From assembly GCA_021776515.1 (NCBI GenBank), contig JAJFFS010000008.1, positions 167,894 through 231,893 on the forward strand: 64,000 bases of DNA, read 5' to 3'. The notes under the pieces were generated by a model that did no database searches, was not told the DNA's origin, and was given only the letters and a program-made list of their open reading frames with translations. The number at the start of each line of letters is the position of its first letter. The stretch's first letter is position 1. Origin of the DNA: Robiginitomaculum sp. (lineage in GTDB: Bacteria > Pseudomonadota > Alphaproteobacteria > Caulobacterales > Maricaulaceae). Position numbers and translations under genes: made by a program. This document shows positions 28,061-37,637 of the stretch, piece by piece.

Positions 28061-29353
28061 TTACTCTGCGGCAGAAGTAAATTGTGCGTTTTCCGTGGAT
28101 TCGCCCAATGCCGTAGTCGATGACTGACCACCCGAGACAGCATTAGCCACAGCATCAAAATATCCCGTGCCAACTTCACGCTGGTGCCGTGTAGCCGTAT
28201 AGCCATGTTGTTCAGAGCCAAACTCGGCTTGTTGCAGTTCTGAATAGGCGGCCATGCCCCGTTCTTTATAACCGCGAGCCAGCTCAAACATGCCATGGTT
28301 AAGGTTATGAAACCCGGCCAGGGTGACAAACTGGTATTTATAACCCATGGCTCCCAACTCGCGCTGATATTTGGCAATAGTGTCTTTGTCGAGATTGGCT
28401 TCCCAGTTAAAGCTGGGCGAACAATTATAAGCCAGTAGTTTGCCCGGGAATTCCTTGTGGATGGCCTCGGCAAAACGGCGGGCATCGTCAAGGTTTGGCC
28501 TGGACGTTTCCCACCACAATAAATCAGCAACTTTGGCATAGGCCATGCCGCGCTTGATGCAATGGGCAACGCCGTCGCCTTTCAGACGATAAAAACCCTC
28601 TGGCGTTCGCCCGGCATCATAATCGATAAATTCATGATCACGTTCATCCACGTCCGAGGTCAACAGCTTGGCGCTTTCGGCGTCCGTTCGGGCAACAACC
28701 AGTGTGGATACACCACAAACATCGGCGGCCAGACGGGCTGCCTGCAGATTGCGTTCATGAGCTTTGGTCGGGATCAGGACCTTGCCGCCCAGATGGCCGC
28801 ACTTTTTCTCGGAAGCCAATTGGTCCTCAAAATGAACCCCGGCAGCACCGGCCTCTATATAGGCTTTCATGATCTCAAAACAGTTAAGCGGTCCGCCAAA
28901 GCCAGCCTCGGCATCGGCGATGATGGGGGCGAACCAGTCACGCTTGGCGCCGCCTTCTGAACACTCAATTTGATCGGCGCGTTGCAAAGTGCGGTTGATT
29001 TTCTTGGCCAGCTCCGGGCCGGAATTGGCCGGGTAAAGTGATTGGTCCGGATACATGGCTCCGGCCACATTGGCGTCAGCCGCCACTTGCCAGCCGGAAA
29101 GGTAGATGGCTTTTAAGCCCGCCCGCACCATTTGCATGGCCTGATTGCCAGACATGGCACCCAGTGAATTAATATAAGGCTCGGTATGCAGAAGTTTCCA
29201 CAACTGGTTGGCCCCGCGTTCAGATAGCGTATAGGCAATCTGTACAGAGCCCCGCAGGCGTTTCACTTCTTCGGGGGTGTAATTGCGCTCAATACCGTCA
29301 AAGCGTCCGGCAGGTGCGGTGGGAACCAGGGCTTCAAATTCTTTACTGCTCAT
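28061..29353 (-). CDS. aceA: isocitrate lyase
   Basis: Splits isocitrate into succinate and glyoxylate. The 430-residue enzyme has the catalytic loop [11 protein letters not shown] near 183-193 (nucleophilic Cys present) and the metal-site region ADAEAGFGG near 147-155. I begin at ATG 29353 (MSSKEFE) because GGAGA then lies at suitable distance; an ATG four codons upstream overlaps that ribosome site. The gene is divergent from the ScfR-like regulator and shares its promoter region. Confidence 0.97.
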   Translation of the reverse strand: MSSKEFEALVPTAPAGRFDGIERNYTPEEVKRLRGSVQIAYTLSERGANQLWKLLHTEPYINSLGAMSGNQAMQMVRAGLKAIYLSGWQVAADANVAGAMYPDQSLYPANSGPELAKKINRTLQRADQIECSEGGAKRDWFAPIIADAEAGFGGPLNCFEIMKAYIEAGAAGVHFEDQLASEKKCGHLGGKVLIPTKAHERNLQAARLAADVCGVSTLVVARTDAESAKLLTSDVDERDHEFIDYDAGRTPEGFYRLKGDGVAHCIKRGMAYAKVADLLWWETSRPNLDDARRFAEAIHKEFPGKLLAYNCSPSFNWEANLDKDTIAKYQRELGAMGYKYQFVTLAGFHNLNHGMFELARGYKERGMAAYSELQQAEFGSEQHGYTATRHQREVGTGYFDAVANAVSGGQSSTTALGESTENAQFTSAAE

Positions 29354-29501
29354 TTTTGTCTCCATAATTTATGCCGGAAAGGTAGGCGGCGTATTAGCTT
29401 TACTGTTATGACAATAATGTCAGGTGATGCGTATAATTGACAGAAAATAAGCGTTTACGTGTCGTTTATGTATGATACGGTAATTGTAATATTGTAAACC
29501 T

Positions 29502-29512
29502 TGTAAATTACA
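29502..29512. promoter_or_regulatory. TGTAAATTACA palindrome between aceA and its regulator
   Basis: An 11-base palindrome sits just before the regulator ATG at 29515, and two more TTGTAA units occur at 29485-29499. The repetition of TTGTAA in the divergent aceA/regulator gap makes this a candidate operator for the regulator. No experimental consensus for this regulator is known to me from alphaproteobacteria. Confidence 0.35.
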
Positions 29513-29514
29513 TC

Positions 29515-30945
29515 ATGACTGAAAAAAAATTATTTGCCGGTGCGCGGTTAAAACGATTGCGCAAGGATCTGGGCTTGACCCAGGTCGGTATGGCCGCTGA
29601 TCTGGGTGTCTCTGCAAGTTATTTGAATTTGATGGAGCGCAATCAGCGCCCGTTAAGTGCGCGGGTTTTGATCCGGTTGGCCGAAACCTTTGAGTTTGAC
29701 CTGAAAAGCTTTGCTGCCGCACCGGATCAGAGCACCTTGCTGTCTTTACGCGAAGCTGCCGCCGACCCGGCTATTGAAGATATTGGCCTTGATGTTCAGG
29801 ACATAAAAGAGCTTGCTGATGCGCACCCCCGGGCTGCTCAGGCGCTCATTCAATTGCATCAAAGTCACCGGGGCACCGCCAGCGATCTTGCCAGTCTGGC
29901 AGAGCGTTTTGATGATCGTCAGGGCGGGCTGGACCAATCAGGTGAGCAACCATTGCAACAGGTGCGCAATGTGTTGCAGGACCATGATAATTATTTCCCT
30001 GATCTGGAGGAGGCGGCAGAGATTTTTGCCGAAGAGGCACATTTGGACCGCACTGATTTAAGTGCCGGGATGCAGGCTTATTTACTACAGGTTCATGGCG
30101 TACGCACGCGCATTATGCCCATGGAGGTGATGAAGGGGGTCTTGCGCCGTTATGACCGTCATTCAAAGCGCCTGATGCTCAATGAACTTATGGATCATCC
30201 GGCGCACCAGTTTCAACTGGCAGTACAAATTGCGCTGCTGGAGCAACGCGATCTTCTGGATCAAATGGAGATGGAAACAGCACTGACGGCAAAAGTTTCC
30301 CGCCGGTTTTACCGGATGGCGCTGGCCAATTATTTTGCCGCCGCCCTCATTATGCCTTACGATGAAACGCTAAAAGCGGCGCAAAGTCTGCGCTATGACC
30401 TGGAGAGTTTACGCCGCCGCCTTGGCGTCAGCTATGAGCAACTTTGTCACCGTCTGACCAGTTTGAAAAAACCGGGTGCGCGGGGTGTTGATTTTTTTAT
30501 GTTGCGGGCTGATATGGCAGGAAACATCACCAAGCGCTTTGGCAGCAAGGGTTTTGCTTATGCCAAAACCGGCGGTTCCTGCGCCCGACTTGGTATGTGG
30601 CGTAGTATTATGCGCTCTGGTGAAATACTGCCGCAAGCCATTGTCTTTGGGGATGGCACCCGAACCTTCACCCTGTCGTGCGCTATTAGAATAGCCAATG
30701 AAGATGACCCACAAATTCGTGACCAGCGCATATTGATGCTGGGTTGCCCGCTGGAAGAGGCTGCCCAGCTCGTTTACGCGGACACCTTGAACCTTGAAAA
30801 CCCTGATACCCTGACCCCGGTTGGACTTAATTGCCGACTTTGCGACCGCCCGGCGTGTGCGCAGCGCGCCTTCCCGCCCTTGCAAAAACGGCTGTATGCA
30901 GACGAAAGCAAGCGGTCTGCTGTGCCGTTTTCATTTAGTGGCTAG
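29515..30945 (+). CDS. XRE-family short-chain acyl regulator (ScfR/RamB-like)
   Basis: Regulator of 476 residues: an N-terminal XRE helix-turn-helix (about 8-65, with LTQVGMAADLGVSASYLNLME), a central ImmA/IrrE-like region including LANYFAAALIMPYDE near 267-281, and a C-terminal DUF2083-type end with CRLCDRPACAQRAFPPL. The central domain lacks a clear HExxH, so it probably senses rather than cuts. Family members such as RamB and ScfR control acetate, glyoxylate-bypass and short-chain acyl metabolism. Its place divergent to aceA fits that role. Confidence 0.92.
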   Translation: MTEKKLFAGARLKRLRKDLGLTQVGMAADLGVSASYLNLMERNQRPLSARVLIRLAETFEFDLKSFAAAPDQSTLLSLREAAADPAIEDIGLDVQDIKELADAHPRAAQALIQLHQSHRGTASDLASLAERFDDRQGGLDQSGEQPLQQVRNVLQDHDNYFPDLEEAAEIFAEEAHLDRTDLSAGMQAYLLQVHGVRTRIMPMEVMKGVLRRYDRHSKRLMLNELMDHPAHQFQLAVQIALLEQRDLLDQMEMETALTAKVSRRFYRMALANYFAAALIMPYDETLKAAQSLRYDLESLRRRLGVSYEQLCHRLTSLKKPGARGVDFFMLRADMAGNITKRFGSKGFAYAKTGGSCARLGMWRSIMRSGEILPQAIVFGDGTRTFTLSCAIRIANEDDPQIRDQRILMLGCPLEEAAQLVYADTLNLENPDTLTPVGLNCRLCDRPACAQRAFPPLQKRLYADESKRSAVPFSFSG

Positions 30946-30961
30946 AGGGGGGGCAAAGAGC

Positions 30962-32344
30962 CTATTTATCCAGTATGACGCGCAAAGGTTCCTCGGCATG
31001 AAGATGCACATCGCGCTGCGGGAACGGAAACTCGATGCTGTTTTCTTTGAAGACATCCCATATTTTCAGCAACACTTCTGAAGAAATATTGCTGACGCCA
31101 TTTTCAGCATCGCGTATCCAGAACCGTAGCTCAAGATCGACGGAATTATCGCCGAAGCCTTTGAGGAGGCAGGTTGGTTTTGGAGCTTTAAGAACCCGGG
31201 GTATTTCATCCATGCACTTTAGTGCCAGAGCGATAGCCTCATGCACATCGGCACCATAGGCAATGCCGATCGGGCTTTTAACCCGCACTTCAGGTGCTGA
31301 ATATGACCAGTTGACCACCTTGCCGGTAACAAAGCTCTCGTTAGGAATAAGGTGTTCCTTGCGGTCGCGGGTGATGACCGAGGTATAACGCAGGCCCAGT
31401 GAGCCAATTTTGCCATAGGTGTCATCCACCTCGATCACATCACCGGGTTTGATAGAGCGGTCCACCAGCAAAATCACCCCGGATATGAGATTGGCAAAAA
31501 TACGCTGCAACCCAAAGCCGATACCAAAGCTCAAGGCACCACCAATAATGGCCAGAGAGGAAAGGTCAAACCCCATAGAGGTCAGGGCAATAAGCACGGC
31601 CACGGTTAGCAGCGTCACCTGCACCGCTTTGGATAGCAAAAGCTGAATTGAAGGCGTCAGGCTGGGCAAGGTGTTGATGCGTTGGCGCAACATTCTTGAA
31701 AGCCAGCTTGCCAGCCACAAAAGCACGACAGCCAGAACCATCCCGTTCAGCACCAGCAAGACAGAAAAATCCTTGGTGCCGATTTTGAAACCAAGGGGGG
31801 TGCCAAGGAATGCACTGATCGGGCCTAACAGGCCAAAAATATTCATTGCCGCCAGTACCCAGGCAGAATTGGCCGCTGTTCTCGCCCAAAATGGCTCGGC
31901 GATAAGGTTGGAAACCAGTCGGATTACCACCCATGCTGTGGTTAGCGAAACACCAGTACGTACCAGCGCAAAGGGGCGCTCCGTCAACTGCAAGGCATAT
32001 TGTGCAGCCAGAAGGGCAACCAACAAAAGCATGGCCTTGGTCAAGGGTGATAAATACGTCCCCAAAGGCGTTAAAAAGCGCTTTAGTGTATCACCCCCGG
32101 TAACGTGCGAAGCCAGTGCTTTAAGGTAAGGCGATAGAATAAGCGCAACTATCAGAGCGCTGAGCAACGCACCGGCCTGTATTGCCATGTCAATACTGAC
32201 CAGCGTGTCTTGCGCCCAGACCATGGCTTTGCGCAAAAGCGTTTGTCCCTTGTCAGCCATTTCTGCCAATTCGGTCAGTTCTTCGCTCTGCATGGACAAT
32301 GTTGTAGCTTGTAAAAGACTCATAACGGTAAAATACCCTGACAT
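30962..32344 (-). CDS. MscS-family mechanosensitive channel
   Basis: Inner-membrane protein of 460 residues with about five or six hydrophobic segments, then the MscS pore helix and beta domain: GGALSFGIGFGLQRIFANL and DRSIKPGDVIEVDDTYG, and a cytoplasmic C-terminal domain to about 455. It is larger than classical MscS and carries extra N-terminal membrane helices. The ATG at 32323 (MSLLQATT) is an alternative start. It would release solutes on hypo-osmotic shock. It converges on the regulator gene with a gap of 16 bases. Confidence 0.9.
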   Translation of the reverse strand: MSGYFTVMSLLQATTLSMQSEELTELAEMADKGQTLLRKAMVWAQDTLVSIDMAIQAGALLSALIVALILSPYLKALASHVTGGDTLKRFLTPLGTYLSPLTKAMLLLVALLAAQYALQLTERPFALVRTGVSLTTAWVVIRLVSNLIAEPFWARTAANSAWVLAAMNIFGLLGPISAFLGTPLGFKIGTKDFSVLLVLNGMVLAVVLLWLASWLSRMLRQRINTLPSLTPSIQLLLSKAVQVTLLTVAVLIALTSMGFDLSSLAIIGGALSFGIGFGLQRIFANLISGVILLVDRSIKPGDVIEVDDTYGKIGSLGLRYTSVITRDRKEHLIPNESFVTGKVVNWSYSAPEVRVKSPIGIAYGADVHEAIALALKCMDEIPRVLKAPKPTCLLKGFGDNSVDLELRFWIRDAENGVSNISSEVLLKIWDVFKENSIEFPFPQRDVHLHAEEPLRVILDK

Positions 32345-32387
32345 ACTGGTTCTTGTCGACTGAAATTGATTTTGCTAACTATAGCTC

Positions 32388-33158
32388 ATGAAGATTATTG
32401 TCATTTTGTGCGCCCTCTTCTTTGCCGGGCTGAGCACACAGGCGCATACCAACGCGCTTTTCGCTTATGAGGGCGGGGAATACCGTGAGGCGATTACTCT
32501 GGGGGAAGCCGAAGCAACAGCTGAAGCTCTGGTACTGGCGGCGCGATCACAACTGGCATTGATAGATCTGGGTCGCAGTCAAACCCGCAAGGCCGATGCC
32601 AAGGCTGCTTTGGCCAACGCAGAAAAAGCCATGGCACTGGACCCGCAAAATGCCGAAGCCCACCTCATGAAAGTTGCCGCCCTTGGTATATTGGCGCGCG
32701 GTATGAGCCGGATGAAAAGCTTTCGCAAGGGCATAGCCAGTAAAAGCCGCAAACATATAAATGCCGCCCTTGTTCTGGATCCGGAATCGGCCTGGGCGCA
32801 GGCCATGTTGGGGATGTGGCATTTGGAGATTATCAGGCGAGGCGGTAAATTTGGTGCCAGGGTGACCGGTGCGAATGTCAATGAAGGCATTGAAGCCTGC
32901 GCCCTGGCGATGAACAGCAAACGCTATGATATTGGCATGGGAACCCAGTGCGCTATGGCACTTCTGATTTGCCCTGCAGGCCTTGAAGATGAAGCTGTGG
33001 CTGCTTTGCAGCAGGCCAGCCAGTTCACTGGAAGTGAGGTTGCTTACGATAGTGCCATGAAGGCCCGCTCTCAGGAAATCCTTGAACTTATTGAAAACGA
33101 AGGGCTGGACGCGGCGCGCCAACGTGCTCTGGTTTATTTAAGCCTTGCCTCTTCGTGA
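32388..33158 (+). CDS. exported TPR-like protein of unknown function
   Basis: Protein of 256 residues with a signal peptide (MKIIVILCALFFAGLSTQA). The rest is helical with TPR-like units, for example AALANAEKAMALDPQNAEAHL near 65-85 and KHINAALVLDPESAWAQAML near 124-143. I do not recognise a named family. It probably mediates protein contacts in the periplasm. Its TGA overlaps the next ATG by one base, so it is translationally coupled to the moeB-like gene, although no shared role is evident. Confidence 0.7.
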   Translation: MKIIVILCALFFAGLSTQAHTNALFAYEGGEYREAITLGEAEATAEALVLAARSQLALIDLGRSQTRKADAKAALANAEKAMALDPQNAEAHLMKVAALGILARGMSRMKSFRKGIASKSRKHINAALVLDPESAWAQAMLGMWHLEIIRRGGKFGARVTGANVNEGIEACALAMNSKRYDIGMGTQCAMALLICPAGLEDEAVAALQQASQFTGSEVAYDSAMKARSQEILELIENEGLDAARQRALVYLSLASS

Positions 33159-33904
33159 TGAGTTTATCGCCTGAAGAAATTGAACGCTATGCGCGCCATC
33201 TGGTGCTCAAGGAAATTGGCGGACCGGGTCAGCAAAAACTAAAGGCGGCCAAAGTGTTGATCATCGGCGCAGGGGGGCTTGGTGCGCCCGCCGCGTTGTA
33301 TCTTGCGGCGGCTGGTGTTGGTGTGTTGGGGCTTATGGATGATGACGTGGTTTCGCTGTCCAATTTACAGCGTCAGGTGCTGTTTACCGCCGATGATAAG
33401 GGACAGGCAAAAACCGGTGTTGCCGCCAAAGCACTGGGGGCTCTTAATCCGCACGTACGGTTCAATACTCATGAGTGCCGCTTTGATCAAAGCGTTGCCG
33501 AACGGCTTGATAATTATGATCTGGTGCTTGACGGCACTGATAACTTTGCCACCCGGTTTGCCATTAACGCGGCGTGCCACAAAGCAGGCAAACCACTGGT
33601 GTTCGGGGCAGCAATTCGGTTTGAAGGGCAAATTGCCTGTTTTGATTCACAGGGCGGCAAAACCGCCTGCTATCAATGCCTTGTGCCAACAATGCCTCAT
33701 GAGGGCGATACTTGTGAAAGCCTTGGTGTTGTCGGGGCGCTCACCGGTGTTATCGGTTCAATGATGGCGCTTGAGGCAGTAAAAATGATAACAGGAACAG
33801 GCACACCGCTCTTGGGGCGTTTGATGCTTTATGATGGTTTGGCCGGGCAGTGCCGTACGCTTGACCTGCCACCGGACCCGGCCTGTCCTGTTTGTGGTGG
33901 CTAA
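33158..33904 (+). CDS. moeB: molybdopterin-synthase adenylyltransferase (MoeB/ThiF family)
   Basis: E1-like enzyme of 248 residues that adenylates the C-terminal Gly of a sulfur-carrier protein. It has the ATP-binding IIGAGGLGAPAALYLAAAG near 33-51, NLQRQVLF near 67-74, and two zinc CxxC pairs, CYQC and the C-terminal CPVC. No rhodanese domain is attached. It could serve molybdopterin or thiazole synthesis; the MoeB call fits the need for molybdenum cofactor by the Fds enzyme. The stop overlaps the stop of the convergent hydrolase gene. Confidence 0.9.
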   Translation: MSLSPEEIERYARHLVLKEIGGPGQQKLKAAKVLIIGAGGLGAPAALYLAAAGVGVLGLMDDDVVSLSNLQRQVLFTADDKGQAKTGVAAKALGALNPHVRFNTHECRFDQSVAERLDNYDLVLDGTDNFATRFAINAACHKAGKPLVFGAAIRFEGQIACFDSQGGKTACYQCLVPTMPHEGDTCESLGVVGALTGVIGSMMALEAVKMITGTGTPLLGRLMLYDGLAGQCRTLDLPPDPACPVCGG

Positions 33905-34815
33905 TTTCCGGAAAGGTCGCCGTAAACAATACGTACCATGGCTTGGGGCTTGATAAATCCTTGCCCCCATTCTTCGTTGAGTGCTTTTAAAGGATCAGCG
34001 GCAACCGCTTCGTCGGCGCTTTTGCCCTCGGCTATGGTTTGTAATATTGCTGTACGTACAGCTTTTATCATACCCAGTGTGTTTTCAAGATCGGCCTTAT
34101 TGGCCAGTGGGCCGTGACCCGGAATGATTTTGGTGGTCTCCGTGATCAGGGCCAGCGCCCGCTCCTGCGCAGCGATCACACCATTGATGGAACCTTTGCT
34201 GCTGGTATCAATAAAGGGATACATTTTATTGAAGAACACATCGCCCATATGTAACACATCGGCACCTTCAAAATAGACCATGGCATCGCCATCTGTATGC
34301 GCATTTTCTACATGGAAAACATGAATATTTTGGCCGTTCTGAAAGAAACTAATCTCGTCACTGAAGGTTATGGCTGGCAGGGCTTCGGCGGGCGCAGCTT
34401 TGATTTCGCGGTCAAAAGCCTTGATAAATTGATCAGTGGACATGCGCTGGCGTACATTGTTATGGGCAACGATGATCGCTCCACTCTTGCCAAAATTTTC
34501 ATTGCCGCCTGCATGATCAAAATGCCAGTGGGTATTGACCAGATAACGCACCGGGCTCTTGCTAACATCAGCCACCGCGGCGCTAATTTTTTCTGACAAG
34601 GGGGCAAACTGATCGTCGATCAGAAACGCACCATCATCACCTGTGCTCAAGCCCAGATTGCCGCCAGCACCCACCATCATATAGATGCCATGGCCAAGAT
34701 CAGTGCTTTCAATTTTCACATTAGCGTACGGATCTTCCTGCGCCAGTGCGGGCGTAATGCCAAGTGTCATGGCACCAAGGCCGGCAAATATTGCGTTCGA
34801 TAGTGATTTTTTCAT
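33901..34815 (-). CDS. exported metallo-beta-lactamase-fold hydrolase
   Basis: Periplasmic MBL-fold enzyme of 304 residues with a signal peptide ending near ITPALAQ (about 26). The zinc motif NTHWHFDHAGG near 109-119 is intact, and further ligands appear in NAHTDGD and IPGHG. I start at ATG 34815, behind GAGGAAA. It resembles the broad group of exported MBL proteins, some of which hydrolyse quinone- or lactone-like compounds; the substrate is unknown and antibiotic resistance should not be assumed. Confidence 0.88.
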   Translation of the reverse strand: MKKSLSNAIFAGLGAMTLGITPALAQEDPYANVKIESTDLGHGIYMMVGAGGNLGLSTGDDGAFLIDDQFAPLSEKISAAVADVSKSPVRYLVNTHWHFDHAGGNENFGKSGAIIVAHNNVRQRMSTDQFIKAFDREIKAAPAEALPAITFSDEISFFQNGQNIHVFHVENAHTDGDAMVYFEGADVLHMGDVFFNKMYPFIDTSSKGSINGVIAAQERALALITETTKIIPGHGPLANKADLENTLGMIKAVRTAILQTIAEGKSADEAVAADPLKALNEEWGQGFIKPQAMVRIVYGDLSGN

Positions 34816-34890
34816 GATGGGTTTCCTCACTCTTGTCTGCTTACTGTTTAACGTGTTTTCTGCCCGGCAATGTACACAAAGCCGTGATGG

Positions 34891-35874
34891 TCAGGTCAAC
34901 TCCTGAATGACCCGGTCAGGCGGGCGGTGCCCGTCTTCAAATTCTTTGATGTTAATGATCATTTTTTCGCCCATGGCAATACGTGCCTCTATGGTGGATG
35001 AACCCATATGAGGCAGTGCCACTACGCTATCCAGCATCAGAAGGCGTGGTTCCACTTCGGGCTCCCGCTCGTAAACATCAAGGCCAGCACCGGCCAAAGA
35101 CCCGTTTTCCAGTAAATCAGCAAGAGCAATTTCATCGATAACATCACCGCGTGATGTGTTCACCAGAAACGCATGGTGCGGCAGTTTTGAAAGGCGGTCA
35201 CGTGAAAGCAAATGATGCGTTTGTGGTGTTTTGGGGCAATTGACCGAAATAATATCCGTATTTGCCAGCATGGCATCCAGATCATCCCACCATAATGCCC
35301 CCAGCTCTTCTTCTATTGCTGCACTGACGCGGTTGCGGTTGTGATAATGAATTTCAAGCCCAAATGCCCGGGCGCGCCGGGCAATCGCCTGGCCAATGCG
35401 GCCCATACCAACAATGCCCAGTTTTTTACCGCCAATACTATGTCCCATCATCCAGGTTGGCGACCAGCCAGGGAAATCACCCGCACGCATCACCCGTGCG
35501 CCTTCAGCAAGACGGCGCGGTACAGCCAGAATAAGGGCCATGGCCAGATCAGCTGTATCCTCGGTCAGAACGCCCGGTGTATTGGTAACGGCGATCCCGG
35601 CTTTGGCGGCAGTATCAAGATCGATATGGTCTGTACCGGCACCAAAATTGGCAATCAGTTTCAGTCGTCCGGCCCCTGCACGAATCACTTTGTCATCAAT
35701 GTGGTCTGTCACTGTGGGAGCCAGTACATCGCAATTTGCTGCGGCCTCTATCAGTTCTGCATGTGGCATGGGTTTATCAGACAGGTTCAAACGTGCGTCA
35801 AAAAGGGTGTTCAGGCGATCCTGCACCGGTTCTGGCAGACGACGTGTGACAATTACCTTGGTTCTCGTGTTCAT
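34891..35874 (-). CDS. D-2-hydroxyacid dehydrogenase (glyoxylate/hydroxypyruvate reductase type)
   Basis: NAD(P)-dependent dehydrogenase of 327 residues. The Rossmann motif GIVGMGRIGQAIARR lies at about 152-166, with the catalytic Arg in VNTSRGDVID, the Glu in DVYEREPEVEP and the His in LPHMGSSTIE. Similar proteins reduce glyoxylate or hydroxypyruvate. I prefer the start at 35874 (MNTRTKV) to one five codons upstream. In many alphaproteobacteria this gene lies next to an SH3 protein and irr, as here. Confidence 0.92.
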   Translation of the reverse strand: MNTRTKVIVTRRLPEPVQDRLNTLFDARLNLSDKPMPHAELIEAAANCDVLAPTVTDHIDDKVIRAGAGRLKLIANFGAGTDHIDLDTAAKAGIAVTNTPGVLTEDTADLAMALILAVPRRLAEGARVMRAGDFPGWSPTWMMGHSIGGKKLGIVGMGRIGQAIARRARAFGLEIHYHNRNRVSAAIEEELGALWWDDLDAMLANTDIISVNCPKTPQTHHLLSRDRLSKLPHHAFLVNTSRGDVIDEIALADLLENGSLAGAGLDVYEREPEVEPRLLMLDSVVALPHMGSSTIEARIAMGEKMIINIKEFEDGHRPPDRVIQELT

Positions 35875-35923
35875 GCTGATTAAACTCATTCAATTCAATT
35901 GGGCAGGCAAGGGTGTTTTCCAG

Positions 35924-36475
35924 GTGCCAGATTTTATTCTACCATATTCATGCAGACGAACGGGTGTCATATTTGCAGTTTTAGGCACGCTTGTCTTGTT
36001 TGGCGCCTGTAACCCCCGCAAGCAAAGCTCTGTACGAACTGATCTTCCGTACTTTGCCAGTCTGCGATATGACGAGGTATGGGGGCGTCGTGGGCCTTCT
36101 TACGAACAACCGGTAATGTGGGAATACAGGCGATTGGGATTGCCGTTACTGGTTGTTGATAAAACGGTTTTGTGGTGCCAGGTCATAGACCCGGAAGGTG
36201 AAAAAGTGTGGATGCACAAATCCCGCCTTTCAACCCGGGCCATGGTTATGGTGAAAGCTGAAACACCCGTGGCGCTCTATCGCACGGAGGGGGAGGGGCA
36301 AACTGTCATTGCCTATGCTGATCCCAATGCGTTGTTACGCCTGGGGCCGTGTTTGGGCGATAGCTGCCAGGTTAAAAAAGGTAGTGTTCGGGGGTGGGTG
36401 AAAAAAAATGCTCTTTGGGGCGTCGATGTTGCTGTGCTCACTCCTGAGGCTGCCTTGGCCCGTGCCACACCCTAG
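35924..36475 (+). CDS. SH3-domain exported protein
   Basis: Protein of about 183 residues with a hydrophobic leader (GVIFAVLGTLVLFGAC), which may be a lipoprotein signal, although Phe at the -3 position is not ideal. Two bacterial SH3-like repeats follow: GPSYEQPVMWEYRRLGLPL with KVWMHKSRL, and VALYRTEGEG with GWVKKNALWGV. The start is uncertain. The GTG at 35924 avoids overlap with the divergent dehydrogenase start, while an ATG at 35873 is also in frame. It probably binds cell-wall or other envelope ligands. The stop overlaps that of irr. Confidence 0.78.
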   Translation: MPDFILPYSCRRTGVIFAVLGTLVLFGACNPRKQSSVRTDLPYFASLRYDEVWGRRGPSYEQPVMWEYRRLGLPLLVVDKTVLWCQVIDPEGEKVWMHKSRLSTRAMVMVKAETPVALYRTEGEGQTVIAYADPNALLRLGPCLGDSCQVKKGSVRGWVKKNALWGVDVAVLTPEAALARATP

Positions 36476-36915
36476 CTGCGGATCCGTATCATCAGGTCAA
36501 TGCTTTGTAATTTTGAGCCTGCCGGAAGTGGGGGCAGTTTGATACCCTGTAACAGATTTTCGTTTATATCTGCCAGCTCGCCTGTACGTTCATTATAGAA
36601 ATGGTGGTGATCGGAGACATTGGTATCAAAATATACGCGTGAAGAATCCGTATTAACTTCACGCAAAATTCCAGCAGCGGTGAATGTACGCAAAGTATTA
36701 TACACGGTAGCCAGGGAAACCTTGCTATCGGCTATAATAGATTTTTCATAAAGTTTCTCGGCAGTCATATGGCAAGGGGTGCCTTTGCAATGCAAAAGGC
36801 AGAGCAATATGATCCGCGGAGCCGTTGCTCTGACCCCTGCCTTTTCAAGCACCAACATAGCCTGTTCATTGCTAGTTATTTGGCTATCGCAATTCGTGCA
36901 ATTATAATTCGTCAT
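36472..36915 (-). CDS. irr: Fur-family iron/haem-responsive regulator Irr
   Basis: Regulator of 147 residues with a winged helix (about 25-90, RATAPRIILLCLLH and VSLATVYNTLRTF) and the metal-binding DHHHFYNERTGEL near 101-113. The HHH motif is the mark of Irr in alphaproteobacteria, where it responds to haem and represses or activates iron genes. The start at ATG 36915 follows GGGAGGG; longer frames upstream lack support. It is divergent from fabA, a gene order conserved in many alphaproteobacteria. Confidence 0.93.
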   Translation of the reverse strand: MTNYNCTNCDSQITSNEQAMLVLEKAGVRATAPRIILLCLLHCKGTPCHMTAEKLYEKSIIADSKVSLATVYNTLRTFTAAGILREVNTDSSRVYFDTNVSDHHHFYNERTGELADINENLLQGIKLPPLPAGSKLQSIDLMIRIRS

Positions 36916-37106
36916 CTGTACCCTCCCCCTGAACCCTGCTTGAGTGTTCGTCTTGACCATGCTAGGCGAGATTGTCTTGGCCAGCATGGTCATGCAATAT
37001 TGGCGCTCCGTAGCACAAGCTAATACAAGGTGCACGTAAACTATTTGTGATGATGCTGGTTATCAGAATATTACAAGATTAATGGTCATTGTAGGTAGGA
37101 AATTTC

Positions 37107-37625
37107 ATGAGTTTGAACCCTGACAATAGCTTCAACTATGAAGCATTGATTCGTTCTGGACATGGGGGGCTTTTTGGCCCTGGCAATGCGCAATTACCTT
37201 TGCCACCCATGTTGATGTTTGACCGTATCAGTAACATTGCCGATGAAGGTGGTGAGTACGACAAGGGCTATATCGAAGCCGAACTTGATATTCGTGCTGA
37301 TCATTGGTTTTTCCCCTGCCATTTTGAGAATGACCCGGTGATGCCAGGGTGCCTCGGCCTTGATGCCATGTGGCAATTGGTGGGTTTCTTTCTGGGCTGG
37401 GTGGGCGGCGCCGGACGGGGTCGTGCCTTAGGTGTTGGTGAGGTGAAATTTACCGGCCAGGTAACGCCAGACGTAAAATTGGTGAAGTACCATATCGACC
37501 TCAAACGTGTGATAAATCGTCGTCTGGTACTGGGTATCGCAGATGGAACCATGCAAGCGGATGGTGAGATCATATATAAAGCTAAAGATCTTCGGGTTGG
37601 CCTGTTTCAACCTGACGGACAATAA
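37107..37625 (+). CDS. fabA: 3-hydroxydecanoyl-ACP dehydratase/isomerase
   Basis: Introduces the cis double bond in anaerobic-type unsaturated fatty acid synthesis. The 172-residue hotdog protein has the active-site His in [15 protein letters not shown] near 69-83 and the Asp in LGLDAMWQ near 84-91. It is first in a fabA-fabB-fabI operon, with 12 bases to fabB. ATTTC before the ATG and TAGGTAGGAA upstream give a ribosome site. Confidence 0.97.
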   Translation: MSLNPDNSFNYEALIRSGHGGLFGPGNAQLPLPPMLMFDRISNIADEGGEYDKGYIEAELDIRADHWFFPCHFENDPVMPGCLGLDAMWQLVGFFLGWVGGAGRGRALGVGEVKFTGQVTPDVKLVKYHIDLKRVINRRLVLGIADGTMQADGEIIYKAKDLRVGLFQPDGQ

Positions 37626-37637
37626 CAGGATAATAGC

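Noticed and set aside
33901..34815. Antibiotic-resistance beta-lactamase
   Set aside because: The MBL fold is broad; the protein lacks specific features that would place it among true beta-lactamases.
35396..35923. Long N-terminal extension of the SH3 protein
   Set aside because: It runs antisense through the dehydrogenase gene and its translation lacks protein-like features; the real protein begins at the hydrophobic leader.
36916..37106. Iron-control element (ICE) between irr and fabA
   Set aside because: No sequence close to the TTTAGAA-N3-TTCTAAA form was found.
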